A DNA stretch of 39,684 bases from Candidatus Zhuqueibacterota bacterium (GCA_029262005.1 JAJDAG010000120.1:1-39684); one strand, 5' to 3'; positions 8,637 to 16,421 are shown, counted from the first letter of the stretch. Translations and numbers: made by a program. The notes: generated by a model from the letters alone, not told the origin.

Positions 8637-8679
8637 GAAAGGAGGTTTATAGTGGGCCCAATGCTCTGACTAGCATTGG
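8637..8679 (+). promoter_or_regulatory. 5' leader with strong Shine-Dalgarno, mini-ORF and hairpin
   Basis: GAAAGGAGG (8637-8645) precedes a GTG at 8652 that opens a five-codon frame (MGPML, stop at 8667-8669). The frame runs into a perfect 8-bp hairpin CCAATGCT/AGCATTGG (8658-8665, 8672-8679). A ribosome on the mini-ORF would melt this hairpin, the layout of a translational leader. The first real gene starts 56 bases later with its own AAGGAG. No regulatory role is demonstrated. Confidence 0.35.
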
Positions 8680-8734
8680 TAAAAGGAAGTCGTTCAGTTC
8701 GTAACAATCATTCACTAATGTAAGGAGAATTACC

Positions 8735-9253
8735 ATGGCTGCAGAAGAAGGTGTCGTAACAATGAGTTACAAATCTGATGTACAAGAATCCATAATTAAG
8801 CCTTACCGCTCTAGCTATCCCGGTCCAATTGAGCTCTGTATTAAAGAGTGTCGGGTACTTGACCAGGGGGGCAAACCGGCCCGCGTCATAAAAGAGGGCG
8901 ATCCTTTCTACTTATGTATGGATGTTTACTACAGCGAATTGCTTGGCGATCTGGAGGCAGATTTCGTGGCTGAATTTCACGTCATGGATTTGGCATCTTG
9001 CGATTATGTTAAGACTTACTGCTGCTCTGTCAAAGGAAAACTGCACTGTGATACCACTTGTGCCCGGATTTGCTGTAAATTCAAATGTACGCAGAAAGGT
9101 ATTTTTACTTACGCTGCCAGCATTTATCTGCCGTGTTCGGATCTCTTCGATTTTTGCTGCCATGAGGAATGCTTTGCGTGCCAGCCCGATTGTTGCCATG
9201 CACATCCCAAAAAAGTGAAAATCAATACGCCGGTAGCAACAACCACGATATAA
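8735..9253 (+). CDS. Cysteine-rich protein of unknown function, paralogous to the adaptor at 10157
   Basis: I do not recognise a named family. The 172-residue protein has no signal peptide or membrane segment and contains 18 cysteines, about one residue in ten. Several are paired (C96-C97, C113-C114, C141-C142, C153-C154), and the C-terminal third also holds five-residue-spaced Cys/His groups. The alternating hydrophobic pattern of residues 31-90, including a G-G-K-P turn then E-G-D-P-F, suggests a beta-sandwich, loosely like Wzt C-terminal domains. Residues 117-139 contain K-C-x2-K-G-x13-D-L-F-D, matched exactly at 190-212 of the protein encoded two genes downstream. AAGGAG eight bases before the ATG fixes the start. 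As first gene of the cassette it is a candidate cargo or shell component; metal binding or disulfide cross-linking are alternatives. Confidence 0.88.
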   Translation: MAAEEGVVTMSYKSDVQESIIKPYRSSYPGPIELCIKECRVLDQGGKPARVIKEGDPFYLCMDVYYSELLGDLEADFVAEFHVMDLASCDYVKTYCCSVKGKLHCDTTCARICCKFKCTQKGIFTYAASIYLPCSDLFDFCCHEECFACQPDCCHAHPKKVKINTPVATTTI

Positions 9254-9353
9254 TCCGCAATTAGTACACGCGCAAGTGATTCAACCAAACCGGGAGGGTC
9301 GATTTTCATGCTTTGGGGAATCGGCCTTCCCATTTTGTTGGAGTTTATGCCCC

Positions 9354-10121
9354 ATGTCAAATCCTCGAATCATAGCCATGGCCAGCCAGAAAGGCGGTAC
9401 AGGTAAAACAACCACGGCTTTAAACCTGGGCGCGCTTCTGGCTGAAATGGGCTATAAAACATTGTTGATTGATATGGACCCGCAGGCAAACCTCACAATG
9501 GGGTTGGGGCTTGACAAGGTAAACTCAGCACCAAGCATTTATGAAGTATTGTTAAATCCCAGGCACGGCCTGGACATTGCGCTGCAAACTACAGGAATAT
9601 CCAATTTGGATATTGTGCCGTCAAAACTTGGTTTGGCAGGTGCTGAAATTGAATTGGCAGTCACTCCTGAACGACAGAAAATATTAAAAAATAGTATGGT
9701 CTCAATAACGGGACTTTATGACTTTGTAATTATCGATACGCCGCCCTCATTGGGACTTTATACCCAGAATGCCATGGTAGCGACACGGGAAGTGATTGTA
9801 CCGTTACAGGTTCATGTTTTTGCACTCAAGGCAATACAACAATTACAGAAAACGTTGACCGTCCTAAGGAATAAACACAACCCGAAACTCCATATTAGCG
9901 GTGTGGTGTGCACGATGTATGATTCTCGAAATAGTTTGTCCAGGGTGATCGCGGATACGATAAAAGAAGACCTGGGTGATGTGGTCTTTGATACCAAAAT
10001 TCCAATGAACATTGCACTTGCAGAGGCGCCGGCGGCTGGTCAGCCCATCTCGATGTATGCACCCAATTCAGCCGGTGCTATTGCCTATAGAAAATTCGCG
10101 AATGAGGTTTTGAAGGTGTAA
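9354..10121 (+). CDS. Orphan ParA/Soj-type ATPase
   Basis: This is a deviant-Walker P-loop ATPase of about 255 residues that would form ATP-bound, DNA-associated dimers. The P-loop Q-K13-G-G-T-G-K18-T-T carries the signature lysine. LLIDMDPQANLT follows, and FVIIDTPPSLG is the Walker B region, all as in Soj/ParA. A frame continues upstream to a GTG at 9276, but homology begins at MSNPRIIAMASQKGG. ATG 9354 is preceded by GGAG at ten bases, so I start there. No parB gene or parS-like repeats are adjacent. Instead the next gene, 35 bases on, encodes a protein with a ParB-like N-terminal tip. This fits the orphan ParA class that positions non-DNA cargo such as carboxysomes or chemosensory clusters. 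Chromosome segregation is unlikely from context, though not excluded. Confidence 0.95.
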   Translation: MSNPRIIAMASQKGGTGKTTTALNLGALLAEMGYKTLLIDMDPQANLTMGLGLDKVNSAPSIYEVLLNPRHGLDIALQTTGISNLDIVPSKLGLAGAEIELAVTPERQKILKNSMVSITGLYDFVIIDTPPSLGLYTQNAMVATREVIVPLQVHVFALKAIQQLQKTLTVLRNKHNPKLHISGVVCTMYDSRNSLSRVIADTIKEDLGDVVFDTKIPMNIALAEAPAAGQPISMYAPNSAGAIAYRKFANEVLKV

Positions 10122-10156
10122 ATGTTGAGAATTGAACAACGAGCGGAGCAATAATC

Positions 10157-10825
10157 ATGGCGAAAAAAGCCAGGCTAAAGAATCTTGTTCAAGGTAAAGG
10201 CCTTGACGCAATGGCTGCGACCGATATTGATAAAGCAGAAACGGCCAATGAGGTATTTGCAAATAGTGCAGTTGGCGGGGGGAGCAGAAGGCGGAACCGG
10301 CAGCGTTCTGCGGATTTGTCGGTAACAAAAACAGAGGCGCAGGGTGAAGCCCAACCAGAGGTGATCTTGCCTGAAAAAGAATTGAAAAAGCCTGAAAAGG
10401 CCAATGGCTCCATTGCTGCGATAGAACCAGGTGAATGCACAATCGCTGCCCTGGAGGATACCGTTTTTGACGATGGGAATTTCTTTGTTACTTTGGATGC
10501 TTTCACTTTAATCGATGAGGATGTTGGCGCACATTTTGAATCGGGCAGCACAATGACATATAAAATAAATTGCGCGGCCTCACGATTGCTTGTGCAGCTC
10601 AAAGCGGAGTGCAAAATTGAAGTCATTGCGTATGATGCAAGAACGATGCAACCGGAGCAGTCTTACTGTTTGGCAAAAACGCAGAAAATCGAGCACCCAT
10701 TTTTTCAATTGACACATTTTGTGAAATGTTCCTTGAAAGGTCTGTATAAATTTCATGTTATTTTAAGTATTACAAATGCAGATTTGTTTGATGTTTATCA
10801 CGCTAACTATTTTCAGGTGGTTTGA
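10157..10825 (+). CDS. Putative ParA adaptor: ParB-like N-terminal tip plus Cys-rich-protein-like C-terminal domain
   Basis: This is a 222-residue protein of three parts. Residues 1-20 are basic and then read QGKGLDAM, closely resembling the extreme N-terminus of ParB (typically L-G-R/K-G-L-D-A-L), the segment that stimulates ParA ATPase. Residues 21-95 are low-complexity and charged, including GGGSRRRNRQR, and are probably disordered. Residues 96-222 form a beta-rich domain homologous to the cysteine-rich protein of gene one: K190-C191-x2-K194-G195 and D209-L-F-D212 have exactly the same spacing in both. Most of the cysteines of the paralogue are absent here. There is no ParB DNA-binding helix-turn-helix. 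The gene follows parA by 35 bases and precedes the protease by 53. I infer an adaptor that links ParA on the nucleoid to a cargo built from the paralogous domain. Confidence 0.85.
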   Translation: MAKKARLKNLVQGKGLDAMAATDIDKAETANEVFANSAVGGGSRRRNRQRSADLSVTKTEAQGEAQPEVILPEKELKKPEKANGSIAAIEPGECTIAALEDTVFDDGNFFVTLDAFTLIDEDVGAHFESGSTMTYKINCAASRLLVQLKAECKIEVIAYDARTMQPEQSYCLAKTQKIEHPFFQLTHFVKCSLKGLYKFHVILSITNADLFDVYHANYFQVV

Positions 10826-10878
10826 TTGAATAAAGAACCCAAAAGTTGGTTTTGGAACTTAAGCGGAGGTTTGTTGAA

Positions 10879-12891
10879 ATGCCCACTAAAGATCAAGGAA
10901 AACATATATGGCGTGGCGGTGAAAAGATAGCACTTGCCAGGGAGAGTTCAGTATTCACTGCGGTTGTAAAGGATGCCGGAGAACTTGACAGACTGAAAGG
11001 CATTCCGGGGGTAAAGGATGTACGCAGGGTTGGTCAACAGATATTTAAGATTTATGTGGAAGGCAATAATCCTGATAGCGTTATGCAAGAAATACGCTCT
11101 GATGAGGTCGGTGGGGTTTGCCACCATGCTTATCGCCCGAAAGAGGATGAGAACACGCGGTATTATCTGACGGACCAGATTATTATCAAGTTCAAGCCGG
11201 ATCTGTCTGAGCATGAAGTAGGTCAAGTCCTGCACAAAAAGAAATTAAAACTGTTAAAGCAGTATGTTGATCAGGAGAAAACCTACCTTGTGCAAGTAAC
11301 CTCTGCTACCGGCAAAAATCCATTGAAGGTTGCCAACGAACTCGTTGATGAAGGCACTGTGGTTTATGCGGAACCAAATCTTGTAAACCGTTTTCGTGGG
11401 TTCTATGAGCCGCAAGATACTTATTTTGCCCACCAATGGCACTTGAAGAGTCGGGCCGGAACGGATCTGGTTGAAGAGGCAGACGTATCCGCGACCAGGG
11501 CCTGGGATATCACATTGGGCAGCCGCAAGGTGGTTGTAGCGATTCTGGATGATGGCTTTGATTTGCAGCACCCTGACTTTCGTGGTGAGGGCAAGATTGT
11601 TTTTCCAAAAGACTTTGTCGGTGGCGATTCTTATCCATTTCCAGGGCGGGATAATTATCATGGTACGCCTTGCGCGGGGGTGGCAATTGCTGAGGAAAAC
11701 AGCTTCGGCGTTGTTGGCGTTGCCCCTCGCTGTGCTTTTATGCCGGTGCGATTTCCACTATCAGCGAACGATGATCTCATGATGCAAGTTTTCGATTATG
11801 CCGGGCGATATGCTGATGTGATTTCGTGCAGTTGGGGGCCGCCGCCCGTAGATTCACCGCTTCCGCAAATACTCAAAGACAAGTTTAGAACATTAGCTGA
11901 AACAGGCGGGCCTCGTCGGCAAGGATGCGTTGTCGTCTTTGCTGCCGGAAATCACAACGCACCGATCAATGCGCCAAACAACAGCTACTTTGAATGGTTT
12001 GACTACAGCCGGCAGCGCAGGATTACATCGGGCCGGATCATTAACGGCTATGCAGCCAGTCCCGATGTTCTAACCGTCGCGGCCAGCACCAGCCTCAACA
12101 AAAAAGCACTCTATAGCAATTGGGGATCTGAGGTCGCGGTTTGTGCACCTAGTGACAATTTCGATCCGGCAAACGGCATGACAACTGCTGTTGCCGGGCG
12201 TGGAATTTGGACGACTGACAATGAACGCTACGGAAGTGATTTTACGCCAGGAAGTGAGTTTACTGCTGAATTTGGCGGAACGTCCAGCGCTGCGCCCCTG
12301 GTCGCGGGAATAGCAGGTCTTGTGCTCGCAGCCAACATCGATCTTACAGCAGAGGAAGTCAAAGAAATAATTAGAACAACTGCTGATAGAATGGATGATC
12401 CCGGTGCACCCTCCGACTGGTGCGGTTCTGGAAAAGTAAATGCTTTCAGGGCGGTACAGAAAGCGAAGGAGAGCATCAATGGCGCGAATGGCTGGCCGAC
12501 AACAGGCACCATATCTGTTCCAGCAAGAATGATAAAAAGGTCACAGATGCCGGAATTATTTATTCCTGATAACTCCAACCCTGGTGTGAAAAGCGTAATT
12601 GACATTGAAGATGCGGGCATTATCACAGATATCAAAGTTTTTATCGATATTTCACACAGCTACATCGGTGACTTGAGCGTACGTTTGACTTCTTCTTCGG
12701 GAAAATCCGTCATACTTCACAACAATACGGGGGGCAGCCAGAGAGATTTGAAGCAAAGTTACGACTCTGCGCTGTTGCAGTGTTTCCTGAATGAACCTGC
12801 TGCTGGAAATTGGTTGCTCACGGTGGAAGATAAGGCCAGTGGCGATGTGGGTGTGTTAAAACGTTGGGAACTGGAGTTCTTGGTAAAATAG
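10879..12891 (+). CDS. Subtilisin-like serine protease (S8) with fervidolysin-like prodomain and C-terminal P domain
   Basis: This endopeptidase has an intact catalytic triad: D224 (AILDDGFD), H261 (NYHGTPCAG) and S469 (GGTSSAAP), with oxyanion N358 (AAGNHN). Residues 1-170 form a prodomain of the fervidolysin type (IIIKFKPDLSEHEV, then VVYAEPNLV just before the catalytic domain). Residues about 535-670 match the proprotein-convertase P domain (HSYIGDLSVRLTSSSG, GNWLLTVEDKASGDVG). A TTG upstream at 10846 would add 11 residues, but ATG 10879 has GGAGG at nine bases and is preferred. No hydrophobic signal peptide follows either start, unlike most P-domain subtilases, which are exported. Location is therefore unclear: cytoplasmic or exported by another route. 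It is the last gene of the ParA cassette, and could process or be delivered with the cargo. Confidence 0.95.
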   Translation: MPTKDQGKHIWRGGEKIALARESSVFTAVVKDAGELDRLKGIPGVKDVRRVGQQIFKIYVEGNNPDSVMQEIRSDEVGGVCHHAYRPKEDENTRYYLTDQIIIKFKPDLSEHEVGQVLHKKKLKLLKQYVDQEKTYLVQVTSATGKNPLKVANELVDEGTVVYAEPNLVNRFRGFYEPQDTYFAHQWHLKSRAGTDLVEEADVSATRAWDITLGSRKVVVAILDDGFDLQHPDFRGEGKIVFPKDFVGGDSYPFPGRDNYHGTPCAGVAIAEENSFGVVGVAPRCAFMPVRFPLSANDDLMMQVFDYAGRYADVISCSWGPPPVDSPLPQILKDKFRTLAETGGPRRQGCVVVFAAGNHNAPINAPNNSYFEWFDYSRQRRITSGRIINGYAASPDVLTVAASTSLNKKALYSNWGSEVAVCAPSDNFDPANGMTTAVAGRGIWTTDNERYGSDFTPGSEFTAEFGGTSSAAPLVAGIAGLVLAANIDLTAEEVKEIIRTTADRMDDPGAPSDWCGSGKVNAFRAVQKAKESINGANGWPTTGTISVPARMIKRSQMPELFIPDNSNPGVKSVIDIEDAGIITDIKVFIDISHSYIGDLSVRLTSSSGKSVILHNNTGGSQRDLKQSYDSALLQCFLNEPAAGNWLLTVEDKASGDVGVLKRWELEFLVK

Positions 12892-12923
12892 CATTTTTTG
12901 CCAGTCGAAGATCCAGTAGAAAA

Positions 12924-13544
12924 TTATTTATTTTGCTCCCAGGCTTCTGCTTTTTGGTCAAGTTGGACTTGAACCCGCTGGTTAACTTTGTACGAAATCC
13001 GTGCAGCTCGGAGGACGATTTTCAGACGGAGTCTAGCCAATGTCCCTAATTCTTTCAGGCCGTGCTCAATGGAGCGCTCCACCATAAAGGCCGGTTTGGC
13101 AATTGTCGCAATCTCCAGTTTTGGCGTGAAACAGACTTCCAAGTCATCTTCCAGAATATTTAAAACCATACATCTTTGCCATTTACGTCGCCCTTGCCCG
13201 TTCTTCCCAGTCTTAACTTTTGCCCAACCGACAGTGCCTGTTCGAAGGTTTGCCTCCGGGCTCGCAGCAATCTTGCTGTTGCCTTTAAATCGAAAAACAC
13301 GTCGCCAATAATCAAGATGTCTTTTTGTGTTATCCAGAAGATTTGCCTGGTGGCTGACTGCACCATCGTTCGCGCTCAAAAGCTTAACCTTGTCTTTCTT
13401 GAGAAAATCATCAAAATGGATAATTTTTTCGTACAGATGTGGCTCAGTTCGAATTCCCAATTTTGAGCGGCTTCCTGTCACGACAACGGCCTTTGTCCAT
13501 ACACCGTTTTGTTTGATGAATCCTATAGTCCCTGGTTTACTCAT
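12924..13544 (-). CDS. Basic hypothetical protein
   Basis: The family is not recognised. The protein has 206 residues and is rich in Lys/Arg, with no signal peptide or membrane helix. The N-terminus (KPGTIGFIKQNGVWTKAVVV) looks like a small beta-barrel, and a basic G-K-N-G-Q-G-R-R-K-W stretch lies in the middle. The C-terminal half is helical, with RLRLKIVLRAARISYKVNQR. A basic, possibly nucleic-acid-binding protein is compatible but unproven. On the minus strand AGAGG precedes the ATG by about ten bases. The gene converges on the subtilase with a 32-base gap, so it is not in that operon, although it sits beside it and may belong to the same accessory block. Confidence 0.7.
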   Translation of the reverse strand: MSKPGTIGFIKQNGVWTKAVVVTGSRSKLGIRTEPHLYEKIIHFDDFLKKDKVKLLSANDGAVSHQANLLDNTKRHLDYWRRVFRFKGNSKIAASPEANLRTGTVGWAKVKTGKNGQGRRKWQRCMVLNILEDDLEVCFTPKLEIATIAKPAFMVERSIEHGLKELGTLARLRLKIVLRAARISYKVNQRVQVQLDQKAEAWEQNK

Positions 13545-14021
13545 AACTCTTATCCTCTTGGCCTTTCAAGTGGTTTAGATAGGGGGGCGCAAACTAGATA
13601 TCTTAGTGTCAAAAGTATGGTAGTTGATTTTAACGAAGTTTTGGAGATGCCTGCAAACGGTTATTTCCTTTTTATAAGGATACCGCAAAATTCATTCCAG
13701 TCTTTAGTGTCTGAGAACAAACAAATTGTCATATTTATTGCAAGATAATTATGCTTTAATAGATTGATAATAATTTCTTTGCCTGTGATATTTGCGTTGG
13801 AGAGATTTATAGGCGTTTGTTAAGGCTTGGCACTATTTTCCGCGTGTAGGCAAAAGATGCCGCTTGCAGACTAAGGAAGATGGGGAGTGCTGCTGCATCC
13901 AACAAACCGCTATGTTTAAAAAATGATTGCCCTGATTGGACCGCTACTCAGGTGTACACAGTTTGAATAGGTTGATAATGTTTGATTAATAGCGTTCAGA
14001 TGGCGATGATAATTGATTGCC
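13545..14021. other. Intergenic region, no gene seen
   Basis: This 477-base AT-rich spacer lies upstream of the basic hypothetical gene and downstream of the SDR gene, both leftward. It should hold the promoter of the former. TTGGCAC at 13827-13833 resembles a sigma-54 -24 box, but no GC follows at the right -12 distance. No convincing ORF, RNA or terminator was seen. Confidence 0.4.
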
Positions 14022-14960
14022 TTAACTGCCATAGCCTGAATCTCGATTTTTTCTCCTGGCTAACTCGCAAGCGTATTTTTGCCCAAGAGAATTTGCATGC
14101 TTACTGGCCCAGTCTGTCAGCTTTGTTTTTCCCACCGGCGGTGAATTAACATACAGCAGATCCGCCATAAGACCGTCTATTTCTTCACGCGTGATCATAA
14201 CATCACCCACTAATTTCCCAATCAATACGCCAACTGCATATCCGGCAAAAGGAGGAACCGGGATTATGGGTCTGCTCTTGCCTATAATTTCACCAATCTT
14301 TTTGGCAAGACCTTTGTAGGTGAAAGTCTCCGGGCCAATTGCATTGATAACAACGTTTTGTTTATTTTCACCTTGCTCGACAGCCAATTCTGCAAGATCA
14401 TCGACATAAATCGGTTGCAGGCGATATTGGCCGTCACCAAACACTCCGAAAACCGGCAGCCTTCGCAGCGCCCAGGCAATGTTGTTAATTAAGATATCCT
14501 CTTTGCCGAAAAGGACGGTTGGTCGGAGTATTGCATAAGACAGGCCCAGAGCCTCAAGCGCTTTTTCTAGTTTTGCCTTTCCCCTGAAATACTCCAGCGG
14601 CGAATCTTCTGACGGGTTGGTTATGCTGACATGCACGATTCGTTTTACGCCGGCGTCCTTTGCCGCTTTGAACAAAGTAAGCGTGTTGTTTACAGCAGCA
14701 GCGTGCGTAAATAAGCTGTGGTTAAACCGAACCCAGTAAGTGTTGTATAAAACGGAAACGCCCTCTAGTGCATGGCGCAATTCATTGGGTTGGTCAAAGT
14801 TGAACGGATGTGCTTGCACATTTGCCCCAAACGGGTTTGAACGGTGCAAAGAGTTGGTGAGCGTTATAACATTATGGGTTTTTGCCAATAATCTTTGGGC
14901 AATATATTTGCCTGAATATCCGAATGCCCCGGTAACAGCATCTGTTTGAGTATGATTCAT
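14022..14960 (-). CDS. NAD(P)-binding SDR-type protein (NDUFA9/NmrA-like)
   Basis: This is a 312-residue Rossmann-fold protein of the atypical short-chain dehydrogenase group. The N-terminal dinucleotide motif is V-T-G-A-F-G-Y-S-G-K-Y-I-A. It is followed by the typical NmrA/NDUFA9 pattern: vanishing catalytic Tyr-x3-Lys, a G-K-A-K-L-E-K-A-L helix, YAILRPTVLFG, and QPIYVDDLAELAV. Members act as epimerase-like enzymes, redox sensors or assembly/structural factors. No substrate can be assigned. The C-terminal tail (ELARRKNRDSGYGS) is polar. It lies 77 bases downstream of yciO on the same strand and could be co-transcribed. No strong ribosome-binding site is visible, so the start is set by homology. 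Confidence 0.88.
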   Translation of the reverse strand: MNHTQTDAVTGAFGYSGKYIAQRLLAKTHNVITLTNSLHRSNPFGANVQAHPFNFDQPNELRHALEGVSVLYNTYWVRFNHSLFTHAAAVNNTLTLFKAAKDAGVKRIVHVSITNPSEDSPLEYFRGKAKLEKALEALGLSYAILRPTVLFGKEDILINNIAWALRRLPVFGVFGDGQYRLQPIYVDDLAELAVEQGENKQNVVINAIGPETFTYKGLAKKIGEIIGKSRPIIPVPPFAGYAVGVLIGKLVGDVMITREEIDGLMADLLYVNSPPVGKTKLTDWASKHANSLGQKYACELARRKNRDSGYGS

Positions 14961-15037
14961 TTTTATTTCAGATCTTTTTGTGTGAGCATTTATAAACAGT
15001 TGTCCACTCTCAACCGTGGCTGGACCTTTGTGAAATC

Positions 15038-15658
15038 CTACAGAAAAGGGGTTGATTCACCTTTCCCCTTGCGGATTATCCTGCGCTCACCGTCAAACAG
15101 CTCAACCACTGTTGTTGGTTCGATGCCACAAAATCCTCCGTCTATAACCAGATCCAGTTCCCTTTCGAGGCGGAAGTAAATTTCTTCGGGATCGTTTATT
15201 GGAAATTCATCGCCTGGTAAAATGAGTGTGGTGCTTAACATTGGTTCGTCAAGCGCCATCAACAGGGCCAGTGCAATGAGGTTGGATGGGATGCGCAATC
15301 CAATGGTTTTTCTTTTTGGATGGAGGATGCGCTTCGGCACTTCTTTGGTTGCTTTTAGAATAAATGTGTAAGGCCCGGGAGTGGTCGATTTGAGTAAACG
15401 GTAGACTGGTGTGTCAAATTTCGCATAAGTTCCGACATCGCTGAGGTCGCGGCAGATAAGGGTGAAATTGTGTTTTTTGTCCAGGTCGCGAATTGACCGC
15501 ATGCGTTCCAGAGCGGCTTTGTCGCCAAGGCGGCAGCCAAGTGCATACCCGGAGTCTGTGGGGTAGGCAATAACGCCACCGTTAAGCAGTCTCTCAACGG
15601 CTTCTTGGACCAGCCTGTTCTGTGGATTCTTGGGGTGAATTGTTAATAATTGACTCAT
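15038..15658 (-). CDS. yciO: YciO family protein (YrdC/Sua5-like domain)
   Basis: This 206-residue protein has the YrdC fold that, in TsaC/Sua5, makes threonylcarbamoyl-AMP for tRNA t6A synthesis. The whole chain tracks Escherichia coli YciO, which as I recall is the same length: opening with IHPKNPQNRL, then GGVIAYPTDSGYALGC, HNFTLICRDLS, TPGPYTFILKATKEVP, KRKTIGLRIPSN, PMLSTTLILPG and the terminal G-x-G-x-S-T-P-F-L. YciO proteins keep the nucleotide and threonine-binding pocket, but their activity in vivo is weak or debated compared with TsaC. It has only weak Shine-Dalgarno support; the start matches the family. It may form an operon with the SDR gene downstream. Confidence 0.95.
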   Translation of the reverse strand: MSQLLTIHPKNPQNRLVQEAVERLLNGGVIAYPTDSGYALGCRLGDKAALERMRSIRDLDKKHNFTLICRDLSDVGTYAKFDTPVYRLLKSTTPGPYTFILKATKEVPKRILHPKRKTIGLRIPSNLIALALLMALDEPMLSTTLILPGDEFPINDPEEIYFRLERELDLVIDGGFCGIEPTTVVELFDGERRIIRKGKGESTPFL

Positions 15659-16128
15659 TGATAAATCCGCCGGTTGTGGGCTCCAAAAGAAAAATGGGGC
15701 GCAATGATATGTGTTTTTTTTGTGAAACTTACAAATATGAAAAGTCTATTTTAGCCTTTGAGTTCTGAAGGCGCTTCATTCAACTAGTAACAAAAACGGG
15801 TAATTGCTCAGAAGGTGCAATCTCGCCGCGAAAATTGTCAGGACTCACTGCACACACAAGAACAAAACTCCAAGTCCAGGGTTTGCTGGAGATTCTGGAA
15901 GCAGTCGGAAGTTACCAAAAGGAAAAATAAAAGGCAAGACCGTTACTACCTTTGTTGATTAAAGTGTTGGTAATGAAAAACGGGTTCATTAATTGACTTT
16001 GTCCGACAAATTATATCTGCCTGAAACTTCTTTAAGCTTCCGCAAAGTCATGACGATTGAGGGTATATCATGTTACCAAGTTTGTTGGACAAGGAAGTTT
16101 TTCTCCAAAATTGTTGAAGGGACTCAAT
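15659..16128. other. Intergenic region, no gene seen
   Basis: This 470-base spacer lies between divergent yciO and the small membrane gene. Reading frames at 15790-15960 are open for about 50 codons, but lack a credible start and code-like composition. No RNA or repeat was recognised. Promoters for both flanking genes are expected here. Confidence 0.35.
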
Positions 16129-16290
16129 ATGAAGTTGCGCGATATGTTCATCCCGTACGTCACAGTTGGTGTTATTCTAACAGGACTGATGTTTTTGCTT
16201 TTTGGCGATGAAAGGGCACGGGCATTTATGGTTACCTACACAGTTGGCTACGCCGCGGTTATGGTATACCTCTCCTGGGCAGAGAAGTGA
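16129..16290 (+). CDS. Small two-helix membrane protein
   Basis: This 53-residue protein has two predicted membrane segments, FIPYVTVGVILTGLMFLLFG and a second around TYTVGYAAVMVYLSW, joined by a short charged turn (DERARAF). It is not a recognised family. The frame is open from 16057, but ATG 16129 has AAGGGA six bases upstream and gives a clean membrane protein, so I start there. It stands alone 130 bases before tRNA-Met. Function is unknown. Confidence 0.6.
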   Translation: MKLRDMFIPYVTVGVILTGLMFLLFGDERARAFMVTYTVGYAAVMVYLSWAEK

Positions 16291-16364
16291 AGGGCTGCTT
16301 TATAGCCAATTGAGATACTATTTTGTGATAAGGGTCGCTGCCAATGGCTCAATGCTAAATTGCC

Positions 16365-16392
16365 TTGACTTTTTAAGCAATCTTTTTATATT
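16365..16392 (+). promoter_or_regulatory. Promoter of tRNA-Met
   Basis: TTGACT (16365-16370) and TATATT (16387-16392) are separated by 16 bases, ending 30 bases before the tRNA. This is one of the best vegetative promoter matches in the window. Confidence 0.65.
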
Positions 16393-16421
16393 AGAGCCTG
16401 CAAATTACTAATTTGCAATAT

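Noticed and set aside
9276-9353. Longer ParA start at GTG 9276
   Set aside because: The 26-residue extension has no family match and ATG 9354 has its own ribosome-binding site.
13827-13845. Sigma-54 promoter at TTGGCAC
   Set aside because: No GC at the required -12 spacing.
15780-15964. Possible transposase remnant
   Set aside because: Short open frames rich in Lys/Arg but no recognisable transposase motif or terminal repeats.
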